Source: Manihot esculenta (Eukaryota; Streptophyta; Magnoliopsida; Malpighiales; Euphorbiaceae). Taken from it: DNA of 64,000 nucleotides. The first letter of the stretch is position 1; each line of letters starts with the position of its first letter. The notes beneath the pieces are model-generated. The model was not told where the DNA came from. It saw nothing but the letters and a program-made list of their open reading frames with translations, and made no database searches. A program made the translations under genes and the position numbers. Below are positions 13,726 through 26,400 of the stretch, one piece after another. The stretch lies in assembly GCF_001659605.2 (NCBI RefSeq), contig NC_035178.2:3067734-3131733 (forward strand), read 5' to 3'.

Positions 13726-15384
13726 ATTGGAGAACTTGAAAAAATTTTCTTCTGACACAGAAATACATACACAACCAACATATAAAACAACAAGTCACAC
13801 TTGGAGTTGATGTTCAAATTGACCTGCCTCTGTGATAGTGGCCTTGCAGCTTAATTGAAAATACAGTCATTTCCATCCTTTGGGGTAAAGACAAAGTTTT
13901 TTAAAAAAGGGTAAAATTCCACCACTTGGCTTAAATTCCACCTTCAATCTTCATATCAAAAAGATTAATATGCTAATATAATCGTTTTCAAAAATTATCT
14001 TAAATCTGAAGTTATGGGGAACTTGGACATGTTACCAAACCGTGAAATGCTATTTACTTGATAAGAAATTAAGAATGGTGCACCATCCTTCAAGTTATGA
14101 GGGCTAAAAGAACCGTCCACGGGACTTCTTCTTATTATGATTTATGAAGTTGCAGAAAAAAAATGAAGGCAATTAATTAGTCAGATAGAAACGTAATTAC
14201 CAGCTACAATGCTGAGTTTAGCCAAATCTTTTATTTTAATTTTGGGTTTACGATATATCAAATCAATTCCTTTTATTAACTATCTTGAAATTGAAAGAAA
14301 AGACAACAAAGAGAATAGTGAGTCCATGCATTAGATACCAAATATCTTTAATGCTCCAAATCTAACCAATCTCTCTCTCTTTTCTTTTCTTTTCTTTTTT
14401 TTTTTCCTTTTAATTGAATATACTACTATGTTACTTTTATAATACAAAGGAGACTAGTTTCTCAGGATTCATTACTATCTCTTTCAATAATACAATTTTT
14501 AATTTCTCAGATTTGTCAACATTGATACAGATTTGATTCCAAGCAGAATTCAAAAGAAAAATAATTCATATATCTGACCCAACTAGTTTAGAATTAAAGC
14601 TTAATGGTTGCTGTTGTTTTCACAATTATCATTACAGTGCTATAACTTTACACATCATAATGAATCCATATATCGATTTTCAGATTGAGAGGATATCTCA
14701 AATAATTTAATGTCTGATCGAGATGCTGAAACCACTGAGAAGCAAGCGAGGAAACCATGTCACGTACCGCACCAACATTGACTATTATCAGCTTTTGAAG
14801 AAGAATGCTGCACACCCACTTCCCCTTTTAGCACTCTGATGCAAACACAATCCATTAGAATTGACCTTGCAACTCAACAGGATATTAAGAAGGCTACTAG
14901 ACAGTCAGCTGTGCATATTAACAAAGGACATGCATCTTATTGCAATCTAAACATCATTAATAAAATAGAGAATTAGAAATAATAAGAGTACCTTTGTAGA
15001 AAGAGAAAGATAATGGAAATATAGCAATGAGATTAGAGTGTAGAATTAGTTTTCCAACATTGTGTAGGATAGAAAAAAAAAAGTGGAAAATGTGGGAAAA
15101 TGCATTTTCCAACAAGGTGCACTTTCTTTTCCCCTTAGCCACCCAAATTGGAGTAAAAAAGGCAAAAAGCGCAATTGATTTTGGACTTCAAAAAGCTACC
15201 CCCTCAATCACATGACATTTTCCAATCCAAGTATATAACAAAACCATTTAAAAAAAAAAAAAAACTTCTTTGCTTCTCCTTTTTTATCTCCTGTCAAGCA
15301 TATAGATTGAACTGTCTTTTTTCTAATTCTTAAACAGTATTCCCAACTCCTATTGATACTTTTACTTATTTTGTGCTCAAAATT
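13726..15384. other. Intergenic sequence, no gene seen
   Basis: About 1.7 kb of AT-rich spacer upstream of the minus-strand gene at 12996-13725. A pyrimidine-rich run lies at 14371-14410. No coding frame or RNA gene is supported. Confidence 0.45.
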
Positions 15385-15393
15385 TGTCCAACT

Positions 15394-15488
15394 GTACCAA
15401 TGAGCTTTAGCTTAATGGTATTAGAATCGTCTGCATAATGATAAGATCTCAAGTTCTAATACTAATCGGAGCCAAATTAAAAAAAAAA
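15394..15488 (+). mobile_element. Very short tRNA-like SINE with poly-A tail
   Basis: A 95-bp insertion is flanked by an exact 9-bp direct repeat TGTCCAACT at 15385-15393 and 15489-15497. It contains a box A-like TAGCTTAATGG (15408-15418) and, 33 bases later, a box B-like AGTTCTAATAC (15452-15462). It ends GGAGCC followed by an A-rich tail. This is the arrangement of a tRNA-derived SINE reduced almost to its tRNA-like head. The sequence is too diverged from a tRNA cloverleaf to be a functional tRNA gene. Confidence 0.55.
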
Positions 15489-15497
15489 TGTCCAACT

Positions 15498-16359
15498 ATT
15501 TTTGTACTCTCACTTCTCCCTCTCGTCAAGCCAGGCATTAAGAAGGTAAGAGAAAAGTAAACTGTTTGCATCCTCCCAACTTAAATGCTAGAAGTAGCAT
15601 AGAAGAAAAACCTTTCATCTTCAGTAATGTTGAAACTAGAAACTCCATTAGCGTTTAGTTGGTTATTTTGACATTATTTGCAACCACAGAAAGTGAAAGC
15701 CAACCCAATCTCAAACCAAAAGCATTAATATTCCCACTCATAAAACATTATATAACAACTTTTGTCCATAGCAAGTAGAAATGTAAGAAAATGATCAATT
15801 AACTATATTATTGTCACATACATGCCATAGCACAATCCAGTATCGCAAAGCAAATTACTAGAGGACACACTAGGAGCTTTGGCTGATTTCTAATACACAA
15901 AAAAGGGGGAAAAAAGAAGAAGTAAATAACCTTCTAGAAAAGGTTTAGATGCAGCAGTAGGCATATTATCCTTGCCTCTTGCTTCTCTTTCCAAGTCATC
16001 ATTCATACTAATAAAGTCTCAATTTTTGATATTTCAGAAATTTTTTTAAAGTTTACAATCTTCAAATAAATTGTGTGAACCAGGTGAAGTCTCTACCTTA
16101 ACTTTTTAGAAAACAGATTTTTTTTTTGTCATCGAAATTAGAAAACAATACTTACTACACTATGAAAAAAGCCTACAAATAGAAGAAATCTTCGATTCTA
16201 ACAAAAGCCTCAGGAGCATATTTAGTTGATAACAGAAACAAACATATGTCAGCTAGAAAATTTTGTGTCAAGGCCATGACATGCTAACTGCATTAAGTAA
16301 TCATCATTTGGAAAATAAGATAAACAAGCACCGAAAGTACTAAACATACTCCTATTAAG
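15498..16359. other. Intergenic sequence, no gene seen
   Basis: AT-rich spacer between the SINE and the 3' end of the small gene at 16360-16749. No coding frame is supported. Confidence 0.45.
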
Positions 16360-16749
16360 TCAACTGGGCAATCTCTGCAGTTGCTGTGATGTTAAAGAAA
16401 TGAGAGACTGAAGCTTTGCAACAGCAGAGGTCTTATCAGGAGGACATTTCGAAAGAGAAATGCTCAAGGACTGAAGAGCATCATCAAGTTTCCCTGCAGC
16501 TAATGCTGCACACCCTGCCCTATAAGCCTCGTCCGCCATTCGGGCATCATATTGAGGAGGTGTACCACCACTGGAGCTCTTGGTCTTTAAGTGGGAAGGA
16601 GATGGAGGATCAAGGCGTGTAGTTGTACGAGCATATTCCAATTTTTTAATAGCTGTGTCAATCTCTGCCATGAGAGCTTCTGGAGTTGATGGGACAGTTT
16701 GAATTCCATCAAAGACGCTCCAAGAAGAGTTCCCTTCCTCCGAGCCCAT
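16360..16749 (-). CDS. Small conserved plant protein with TPR-like helical region, 129 aa
   Basis: Single coding exon. The chosen start is MGSEEGNSSW, since a Met three codons earlier sits in a weaker context. Residues about 25-45 form a helix-like segment (ALMAEIDTAIKKLEYAR). A Ser/Pro-rich linker follows, then ADEAYRAGCAALAAGKLDDALQSLSISLSKCPP, which has the spacing of a tetratricopeptide-like helical hairpin, and a final Gln/Leu-rich helix. A 5' UTR intron is likely: a donor (GAG|GTGAGG, last exon base 17099) and a pyrimidine-rich acceptor just before the start fit. Function unknown; a protein-protein interaction role is an inference from the helical repeat. Confidence 0.7.
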   Translation of the reverse strand: MGSEEGNSSWSVFDGIQTVPSTPEALMAEIDTAIKKLEYARTTTRLDPPSPSHLKTKSSSGGTPPQYDARMADEAYRAGCAALAAGKLDDALQSLSISLSKCPPDKTSAVAKLQSLISLTSQQLQRLPS

Positions 16750-18584
16750 CTTCCTCACTCGCTACGGATTGCTAGTGTGGTAAAAAAGAAAAAAAGCATA
16801 ACCCTTAACCAAATGCTTAATAATGACTGCGCAGTTTCAATCCTGCCAAATCCATTGTCCAAGTACAGTATACAAATTACTGATCAAAACAAAAAAAACC
16901 TTAGAAGAAACATATTTACTCCCGACAAAGTAAAATAGCGAGAATCAAATGCCAGCAAAGCTGAAAATTAGCATTTGATCGAGGCCAATTGGGGACACAA
17001 CTGAGCATCATATGACGGATACAAACTTGGTTTTTTTTTCCTTTTCATTATTCACATACACGAACAGTGAGTCGGAAAATAATGGCTGAAACCCTCACCT
17101 CAAAATGTGCTTCTTGATTTCGCAGCCGAGGCTTTTTGCAAGTAGAAATCTTTACAGCTAGCTCAGTGATTTCCCGTGAATCTTTCCAAGTTGCCCAAGG
17201 AAGGTTTACAGCTGAGAAATTGATCAAGCTATAAGCTTTCTCGGATTTCAGTCCCACTTTGGGTAGAATACTAGCGTAATAATTCTCTCCGAAGAGTCGT
17301 TGATTTGACTCTTACCGCCGTGTAAATGTTAAATTCATCCATTAAAGACGGCATGTCGTTTCCTCTAAGAACAGCGGCCCTCTGACTGTCAACGGCTGGC
17401 AACAGTTCATTTTCTCGGATTCGGATGCACCCGTGGCGTAAGAGAGTGGAAAACCGGAATGGTGTTAGGCCCATCAGAAGAGAAATAGCCCATGATTTGG
17501 GATATGAGAACCATGAATTAGTGTCCTCAGTTTTCTTTGGATTGGGCAACTTTTTTAAAACTGCAATGAAACTGCAGCGAGGAAAATTATAACAAACAAA
17601 TAAAGTTAGCAACCGGTGATAACTTCGTCCTCCCATACCATGTCACGTTGTCCATTATCATGTTCACCCCATTGCTTTTTTTTTCCTGATGAGATGTTAA
17701 TTTTTTTACTCTCTTATCAAATTAAAGGGTTTTCTTCCATTTAATTTTTCTTTAATTGTCTAATAAATGTCAACAATAATCTTAAATGCAAATTATCAAG
17801 TCTGCCCTGTTTAATTTTTGTATTTTAATTTTATTCTATTCTATTTATTTTTTATTTTTTAAATTTAATAAATTAAAATATAGAACTGAACTATTGATTT
17901 TTAAAAACGTGTGTATATATATATATTAAAAGAAAATCATCCTTGCATTTTTCTATAACTTTAAAAAGAAATATGGCCAATTGAATTGTACGACCTAATT
18001 AATTATTCACAATTGGGTATTTGATGATTTTTAAGACTATATTAATAAAAGTTGAGTATTTTCTCTGTTCTCCTTTAATTTAATGAGCTTATTAACCTAA
18101 AAAATAAAAATTCCTGTAAACCAAAGAGAGCGTGGGCAAACCATTTCCAGCAACAGAATGAATTTGGCAATTTGCAATTGCAATAGGCAGTTCACGATTG
18201 CTTACCAATTTGCAATCCACTGCAACAAATCAATTTTCTCTTCCTTCCTATGGCCAATCAGTCTTCTCAGTCTAATCCATAATGAAAGTTCTTCTTGGCA
18301 AGTGAAGAGAGATCAATTCACATGGCCACTAAATTTCCCAACTTTAGAATCAACAGTGCCAAGACTGCCACGACGCATGTTACAAAAATCGACTCTGATA
18401 AGCCAAAAGTAATAAAGGAAAAGAAAAGATGAATTAAGTCAAAATCCACCAGTTCCAGATGTAAGCAATGAGTAATTAAGTTATCATCAGAGCCCGCATG
18501 ATATCTTTGCAAAACTTCCAGAGGTAGAGATTGCAGCTCAAGTTACTTTTAACACTGAGCACAACTTGGGTTGGTAAAATCCAA
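16750..18584. other. Leader and promoter region of the small gene, then spacer
   Basis: The first ~500 bases probably hold the 5' UTR intron and leader exon of the minus-strand gene at 16360-16749, with promoter beyond. A 121-codon minus-strand frame at 17271-17636 shows no recognisable domain and I do not call it a gene. From 17640 to 18584 I see only AT-rich spacer and the 3' UTR of the next gene. Confidence 0.4.
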
Positions 18585-21500
18585 TCATGCATTAACAACA
18601 CCTGAGACCCAGGGAACAATCAATGGTGCCTTTGGGTGGGAGTTTCTATATGATTCGGGATACCTGTCCTTAAAATTCAATCTTGGTTTTTCAGCCTGCA
18701 TTACGACAAATTTAAGTGTCAATTTTTGTTTGGTCCCAAATTACATGAAAATGAGATTATTGTGCCAGAGAGAGAGCGAGAGTCAATTCTTACATATTTC
18801 AGCCAGCATTCCTGATTTTTATGTTTATAGATGTCAGGTGAATGGCATCCCATCTCCGAAGGGCAATAGACCCATATATTGCATTTCTTTCTACCTGGCT
18901 TTGCACGTTTTGCCTGATCTAAGCAAGCTTGACAGCAGTCAGCTGCACTTTCTTTATGGTGTGTAAGACCCCATCTTACAGCTGCACCATCATAATCAGT
19001 ATGAAGCTCAGCATGGCATTCAGGTGGAAGTGGCCTGCCAGGCAAAATTTCTTCCTCTGCAAAGGAAAGCAAGAACACAAACATATAGATATAAATGGAA
19101 AATAGTGATGGGGCCACGGACACATGCAAAGCAAGTTAAAGTGCCACGGTGTGTAAACCTATTTCTGGACAGGAGAGACAGTAGAATATATGGAGACATT
19201 TAACTAATGAAAAGGTTGATTTAGTTACCAGTATCTTCTTCACCCTCTGGCTTATCATCATGCTCCTGGCTAATGATTTCAACAGGTATCCAAAGGCCAA
19301 TGTTTTCCGACAGCACAGCAAAATCAGAGTCCAAGGCTCTTACTAGCATCCCTAAGGAATAGTCAGTTACAACAGTAAGGAAAAAGGTTCCGCCAAACAA
19401 TATTCAAACTCAGCACAGAGATAAAAAATGATAGATCCTCAAGGTTTTCATACAGAATAAACTCATGCCATAAAACAACAGGCTTCAAGGCAAAAAAACA
19501 TACTGGCTTCTTCCTGCAGAATAGTTGAATTTAGTCCTCCTGTTCCATGAATCAACTGTTTGACTTCGTGCAGCTTTTCTTTGCGCCAGCTTTCAATAGC
19601 TTCTGTTTACCAAAACGAGAATGCAAAGAAGATAATAACCAGGATATGAAATAAATCAACAAACAAACTGAAGCAATTATTTTGACCAGCCTAAATGAGT
19701 TAGATTGCATATCTTGCCTACGTCACCTAAAGTTTGTTATCACTAGAAATGAAACTTGTAATGCTAACATGTAGCCTAAAATTGGTCTGCTTAAAACCCA
19801 TCAAGCAGTTACAGCAAACATACATGGAAACCACTTTCCTGAGGCCGTACTTCTAGTATCAGCTAATGCCTAATGATTAATGAAGTTACTAGTAACCATA
19901 TGCTGATGGCACTTTTAAGATGACATCATTCCAGGGGCACAATTAAGACTCTCATGAAGCATTTACCCATCTAGTAGGAGATCTATCTAGGATTACATGA
20001 GCATTTCAGCAAAATACCTATATTTTCACAGTTTAAGAATTTGCAGAATTCACATACGCACAAAGCTAAGAACAGTTAACGAGTTATAAACAGTCTGTCT
20101 ATATGTATCCATATGAAAGCACACTGTTAAAAACGAAATTAATTATTTTTTTTTTTAAAAAAAACACTAATTTATGATTGTTACCTCATCAGAAAGTAAT
20201 GTATTTCTTTAAATAATATATTTGGACATCAGAAATAATATATTTCGACATCAACTGAGTTGCCAACAACTTTATCTACTAGAAAATAGAAAAAGGTCGT
20301 TGACCAGGCACTGGGTGTAGACAAAAGGCCACCAAATGGAAACATGAACCATTTTGTCAATACCACGTGAATGTATCTAGCCCAACTAGATAAGGATTGT
20401 GAATTAATCGAGTTGAATGCAGGTGGACTTATATATGTGCTTTTTCTTAGAGTTTGCAACATCCAGTATTTCACCAAGCAATAATCTTTGTTTTAATTCT
20501 GGGAATAAAAATAGATAACTAGCACAACACAAGCCTTGTGGTAAAAGAACATGTTCATTACATGCACTTTATCATATCAACCACCAGACGTCTTCCTTCC
20601 ATTTACAAATTCTACATCAGGCATTTCAACTTTTTCTCTTTTACACTTTAACTAGTATTAGACAACGTTCGTTGCATGTCATCTTAACTCGTTAATAGCA
20701 TAATTATTATTTAATACACTATTTTGAAAAGTTTTAATATATTTATATAATATTTTTATGATACTATATAATTGTTATTAATTTTTAATGTTGTTTTTAT
20801 TTTCCTGATGTTAAAATTATACATTAGTTTATTGCCTTTTTTAAAATATTATATTTCTTTGAAACTAATTTTTTAAGAGTAATATTTTTATTTACATTTT
20901 TAAATAATAAATAAATTTGAAGATAACTATATTATTATATGTGTTTTAAATTTTGCTTTGTTGGAGCACTTTATTTATTAATGGGTCAATTTATTGACAG
21001 CCAGATTTAGTTTAATGGGTTGGGAATACTTGTGAATATACTAAAAATTTTGCTATATATTCACTTAAGGTTTTAGTGATTCACCAGAATAGAAAAGTCC
21101 TTATAATCTAAGTCACTGTTTGTTATATGAGAATGTGCTACCATATGATATTTTTTAAAATTAAATATTAAATTAATATTTTATTATAAAATTGTGAAAG
21201 TAATTTCTGAAATTTTTAGTAAAATGGGTTATTTTACATAATTAAAAATTTTAGTGATTTGAATAAAAGTTTAACATGAAAAATAATTAAATATCATTGA
21301 AAATTTAAACGTAAAAATAATATGTTTTATGTAATTATGTATGCATTATTTTAAAAAAAATTAATACATTTATATAATATTTTTATGATATTATATAATT
21401 ATATCCAATTTTTAAATATTGTTTTTATTTTCATGATGTTTAAATTATTCCATTAGTTTATTGCATTTTTTAAAATATTTTTGTGTTTTTATTGCATTTT

Positions 21501-23546
21501 TTTTTCATGATGTTTGAAGAGCAATATTTTTGTTTACATTTTTAAATAATAAATAGGTTTGAAGAGAATTATATTGTTACTGAAAAGCCCAAAATGACAT
21601 GTTCACTCTCTCCCCACACTCATAAACGCTTCTTCCATTTCTATATCCACTCGCTCTCACATGCCCCTCATTGATCTTCCTATGAATATACATTCCCTTG
21701 CTTTGACAGTCATCCAAAAATTCAACAACTTGGAATCCTTTGAACAGGGATCTGCATCCCACAAGCATCTTCTACACTATTCTCTGAAATCCTTTACACA
21801 TTCAAATTTCTTTCCAGGCCAAGTACTCAAATCAGAAATCACCACCTCTACTTCAGAACCAGCAGCAGGATCAAGAGTGCACTTTTCTAATAGTTTTTTA
21901 AATCACTTAGATGGTTTGAGGCCGAAGACAAGGAGAACATGAGAAACCAAGAGGGTAACAGATTGCCATTAGTAAAGCAAATGGGGACTAAGGAAACAAT
22001 AGCATAACAGCAATGTGGGAAAAACGGGACAGGAGCAATTGGAAAGAAAATGAAGCAATCTCAAAGGTTAAACTGTTCAAGAGCAGATCTCAATGTTAAC
22101 GTAGAATCAAAAGAATTGGGTCTATATGAAGATAGAAGGACAAAGTAGCTGGAAGCAGCAGCTAAATGTCCCTGTAACTCAGCTGCAAAAAGAGAGGTGT
22201 CACATGCAAAAGGAGCATGGGTGATGCGTAATAAGTGATGTAGAAATGGTAGTGGAAAAGGTATAAATCTTATGTCAGTATTGGAAAATGAGTGCTAATT
22301 GTGATCTAAAAATGCAATTGCAAGTAGCAAACCTTAAATAGAGACAAAAAAGAAATGCAAATATTCTTCGAAACAAGAGTCTACTTTCATTTTTTTTCCC
22401 TTTGAGATGCATGAACCATAAATGATCTAAAAACTAGGTGTGAAATGTTTAAACTGAATAAATAAATCCTATGAACGAATCGGTGAATTCCTCTATTGAA
22501 AATCCGTTGCTAATCCAATAAAAGCTTTTGGTGTTTTAGGTGTATGGTATTTCATAGAGCACCATATTATGCACACAACAAAACACTATCGTGTAATCAC
22601 CTTCTCTAAAATTTCCAAGGTTTTCATTGGTTTTGTGGATCCAGAACTCCCATATTAGCAAGACAAAATGTTGGGAACAAACTTGTGAGCAATTTCAACC
22701 TAACAGCTTATTAAGATAGAGTCCAATTGAATCCACACTGCAAATCTACGACTAAAATTTCCTAGGTTGCACTCTCATTATAGTATTTAACACTGATTAA
22801 TGAGACAGAAAATGTTAGCCCTCATGAACTGGGGAACAAAGACAGGGAGCAACTCTATCTACTAAAGTCAGCCTCTATAAATCGAAGCTAAGCTTTAATT
22901 TACAACTAAAAATTAAAAGCCATTGTTATAAAATCAGATTGAATGTAACAACAATAGCAAATAAAACGATGTCTGGAATGTGAACCAACCTCGCTGCTCA
23001 GTGATGTTGGCGTTCGCTTTCAAGCTTCTCAACCGCTGCAAAATCTCATCAGCTATCTTCTGTCTGACATCCCTAGGCAATTCAACCACCTCTTCATCTC
23101 TCTTAAGCTCCTTGTAAAGTTTCTTAACCTTTCAACAAAATCCACTGGTCACCCATTATCAAACTAAAAATAACCCACCAGCCGAAAATCACGAAATAAC
23201 ACAAAATTCTTACCATTTTAACAAGCTGTAGAGGCTGTTTGGCTCTTCGTATCTGAATTGATTCTTCCATCATACTAATCTGATCCGGTGTATAATTTAC
23301 AACTGCAATAAAGTATTCTCAAAATCAAAATTGACCCTCAAAAAAGGAAAGCCTCCAGAAGGAAACAATTTGATTAAGAAACAATTAAGAGGCATTACCA
23401 TTATTTAAATCATCATGGGAGTAAATATAAAGTGAGCCGTAGAGAGAGCGAAGAACGTAAAGAGCAACAAAAATGTTGATGGAGCAAACTATAAGAGTGG
23501 TTCTCTTGTACGAGAACGAGCATACCAATTTCACTTTCCTCGCCAT
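18585..23546 (-). CDS. Single-pass membrane protein with Cys-rich (PAN/apple-like) C-terminal domain, 323 aa
   Basis: Seven minus-strand exons join in phase: 23399-23546, 23214-23302, 22990-23128, 19504-19602, 19229-19351, 18794-19056 and 18585-18695. A short basic N-terminus (MARKVK) is followed by a hydrophobic segment at residues ~17-38, consistent with a type II signal anchor facing the secretory pathway lumen. Residues ~60-150 are charged and helical (for example KKLYKELKRDEEVVELP). From residue ~205 a Cys-rich domain begins (PPECHAELHTDYDG, ADCCQACLDQAK, CNIWVYCP, ECWLKYA), with spacing resembling plant PAN/apple modules that bind protein or sugar. It ends PLIVPWVSGVVNA. I do not recognise a specific gene name. 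The third intron is 3.4 kb and holds a 200-bp direct repeat. Confidence 0.8.
20736..20942 (+). repeat. Direct repeat copy 1 in the large intron
   Basis: This AT-rich 200-bp block shares long matching runs (for example ATTTATATAATATTTTTATG and TACATTTTTAAATAATAAATA) with a second copy at 21358-21581, in the same orientation about 420 bases away. It could be the remains of a small LTR-type or other repeat; no terminal motifs are clear. Confidence 0.6.
21358..21581 (+). repeat. Direct repeat copy 2 in the large intron
   Basis: Second copy of the AT-rich block at 20736-20942, with a small internal expansion near 21480-21515 and many substitutions. The divergence indicates an old duplication. Confidence 0.6.
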
Positions 23547-23588
23547 CTCCACCTCCCCTTTCTTTTCCACTTCATCCCACCATATCCA

Positions 23589-23592
<4 letters not shown>

Positions 23593-23624
<32 letters not shown>
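23593..23624 (+). repeat. (TC)16 microsatellite in the 5' UTR
   Basis: Sixteen TC dinucleotides followed by a short C run lie about 47 bases upstream of the minus-strand start codon at 23546. They would appear as (GA)16 in the transcript leader. Such GA tracts in plant leaders can bind BPC-type GAGA factors; here that is inference. Confidence 0.9.
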
Positions 23625-23626
<2 letters not shown>

Positions 23627-25239
23627 CCCCACAATGCAACAAAAAATATTTCTTCCCTCGACCAGATCAAAAAAACTGATCGCAGAAATCGAGACCACCG
23701 GGCGGGCTCGCTGGTTGTTCAGTTTTGCATCGAACACGAGGGAGATTAGGGAATAAATTATAAGAGAACCAGTTTTTTTTTTTAATTTTGGGAAATAAAC
23801 CGAAACAGTAAAGTGACTTCCGTGCTTTTCTATTTGTTAATTGTCATTAGTATCACTAATTTCAGAAATTGCTAAACAACGACTAATCGGCTCATGCTAT
23901 CGTGCGCTATCGTCCGGTTGATCAAAAGCTATAAGCATGAGTCGTTAAAATTCTAACAAATTTATAAAAGCTAAGTATTGGATTGATAATAATACATGAG
24001 ACACAAGCCCTCATTTTTCTTTTCTTTTCCAACTTAAACTCAAGCTCCCTACGGTTTAAAATAAATTATTGAATTAAATCGTTGTAATTTTTTTAAAATC
24101 AAATAATAATTTGATTTATTTTTAAAAATTTAATTTCACTGATTTAATTTGTATACTTTTAAAGATAGGCGCTCTCTATTTCACAAAAATAATTTATTTT
24201 TTTAATATTCAATTATAAGTCACTTTATTTTTAGACGTAATTTATTTATCAGTTTAATAATATATATTAAAATAAAATTTGTTAATTTAAAAATAATTTA
24301 ATAACATCAGTTATTCAAAATTTATATAACAATATGAGAAGAAATTTATATATATATATATTAGACACAATTTTATGGCGTTTAAGCGTAGAAACTATTT
24401 TATTAAATAATATGGAAAAAAAAAGGTAAAAGTGCCCTATCAGTTTCCATTTGGGGTATTTCCTCAGCAGGGAATGATGTATTATTCCATTTTCTCAAAG
24501 ATATTGAGAGTTGATGAGATTGGGGCAAATTTTGAATGCTAACAAAAATACAAAGTGCATGCTTTAAAAAAGGAAAAACTCCTAAATAAACTCAAGTCAA
24601 AGTTGATAAACTAAAATTTAGTGATGAAGACTCAACAAACAATTTTAAGAATTGATCAACTCAAATTAAAGTGGAGGTTCAGAAAGAAAAGCAATGTGAC
24701 ACTACCAGTTACATATTGCTGTAAAAGATAATTAAATACCGCATGTCTAAATAAATCGTTATTAACAATTCAATATATATTTCAACACTATCATTCCACC
24801 ATAATTTGAAAAAGAAAAAATCTACATGCAAATCTAGAAGAAAATCACTCAATAAATTCTAATAAAGTAGAGAGAATAGCGAAACCACCAATAATGGAGG
24901 AAACCCAAATATTAAACTCAATATTAATAGATTAGCATAGTCTAACTCTTAGTATCTTGATAAATCTGAAACCAAAGTAATCTGTCAGAAGAGTGTTGTG
25001 AACGTCACTGAAATAATCTATCAAAATCTTGTGAAAAAAAAAAAACTACCTGTAAATAAATAGAGAGAATCAACAAATCAATAAATACAAATAGAAAGGA
25101 GCAATATCGTAAACTGTTTGCCATTCACCACAATTACTAAATCAAACAAAAAGAAAAACAATTATCTCACATAGAAGAGGGAAATCTCACATTTGAGAAT
25201 GAAGAGGAGTGGCCTTTCCCTACTTTAGGGACATAAAAA
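23625..25239. other. Intergenic sequence, no gene seen
   Basis: Promoter of the minus-strand membrane-protein gene, then about 1.4 kb of AT-rich spacer. No coding frame or structured RNA is supported. Confidence 0.45.
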
Positions 25240-25305
25240 GGCCAATTAGCAACCAATAAAAAAGGATGAATCGGCCAATTAGCAACCAATAAAAAATGAT
25301 GAATC
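25240..25305 (+). repeat. 33-bp tandem duplication
   Basis: Two adjacent 33-bp units at 25240-25272 and 25273-25305, each starting GGCCAATTAGCAACCAATAA, differ at one position. Confidence 0.85.
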
Positions 25306-25759
25306 GTAAAAATAAAAAGAAAGGAGTAAAAAACTAAAAGCATTTCCTTTCAAATTATATGAGTCTAGTAGAAATAGTCTTTATTGATGTTTGCTACCAT
25401 TTAATGACCTTCTTTATCACCTCCAAGCAGAAGACCTCTCCCTTGGCTTGGAGAAGAGAGCTTTGTCCTCATTTTTCTCTTAGCTAAATTGTACTTTCTC
25501 CTTTTATTTTTAGTTTCCCTTTTGCAAATTCAAGCTTACATGCGGTGTATCTCTTGATGATTTATGTTTCTTTGCTTGCAATAGTTTGAAGTTAATTGTT
25601 TGGGAAGCTTGGATTTTATTAATCCAAAATCCAAATTGTATTTTTTCTTTTTTATGAATGGTATAAAATATCATGCATATGACGATGGTAACTCAAAGGG
25701 TTTGACGGTAGATGTAAAAGGTACAGATGAGCAGCTAAATATAGGAACAGAACTACACA
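25306..25759. other. Intergenic sequence, no gene seen
   Basis: Spacer without a recognisable gene or repeat. Confidence 0.4.
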
Positions 25760-26066
25760 AGTGCTGGGAGGGGGCAGTGGCCCCGATGGCCCCTCTCAAC
25801 TTTTCAAAATTTTCATTTATACCCATATGCTTTTTAAAATGTTTATTAAAAATATAATTTTGGTCCCTCCAATTTTATAAAACTTGTTAATATATCCTTA
25901 TATTTTCATTATCATTAAAAATTATATATTTACAATAGACTTTTGAAATTTTTATACTCTTCTCAAGTATTTTCTAAAATAAAAAAAAGGTTTTCTTTGA
26001 ATTTTTTAATTATTACCATTATTATATTTGACCCTCCAAATTATCTGTTCTAGCTCCATCCCTGGC
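25760..26066 (-). mobile_element. Non-autonomous hAT-like or related DNA-element remnant
   Basis: On the minus strand the block begins CAGGGATGGAGCTAGAACAG, a mutated form of the CAGGGGCGGAGC end seen on many plant non-autonomous DNA elements. It ends near a G/C-rich 'ggggccatcggggcc' segment at 25767-25795. Between the ends the sequence is AT-rich and non-coding. The second terminal repeat and target duplication are not clear, so the assignment is tentative. It adjoins a LINE fragment and may have inserted into it. Confidence 0.35.
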
Positions 26067-26400
26067 CAAAGAGTCTACTATCCTATTCTTAGCAGGAAAT
26101 ATTTTTCGCTCTAGGATCATTCTCTGAAGCTTGATCATTCTAGTCTCTAAAGATTGGTTATTTGCGTAAAAAATATGAGCCTATAAAGCTATTGTCTAGT
26201 GTTTAGTTTCCTCCTTTTAGCTTTGTCTCTATGCACGAATAAGTGGAAGCCTCTTCTATTTTGCTCCTCTTGTTTCTTTGCTGCTAGATGGTTTGCCAAA
26301 CTATGACAACGCTCTTCTGGACTATTAGGTTGTCCGTCCTATGGCTTTGATCCCAACCTTATCCTTAGGGTTCTCTTTATGTGTGAACTCTTAGTTTGCC
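26066..26400 (-). mobile_element. Minus-strand LINE RNase H remnant
   Basis: Read on the minus strand the segment near 26066-26180 gives LQRMILERKIFPAKNRIVD followed by SLA. This matches the basic-N-x-x-x-D/H-x-LA pattern of the RNase H-like domain of plant LINEs. Upstream (to about 26400) the frame continues with stop codons. The fragment is unrelated in sequence to the plus-strand LINE tail at 676-974. Confidence 0.4.

Noticed and set aside
15400..15475. Possible tRNA gene
   Set aside because: Box A and box B are diverged, stems do not pair convincingly, and the piece carries an A-rich tail and target duplication, so it is a SINE.
17271..17636. Minus-strand open frame of 121 codons
   Set aside because: No domain or coding pattern recognised; it lies in the leader/promoter region of the small gene at 16360-16749.
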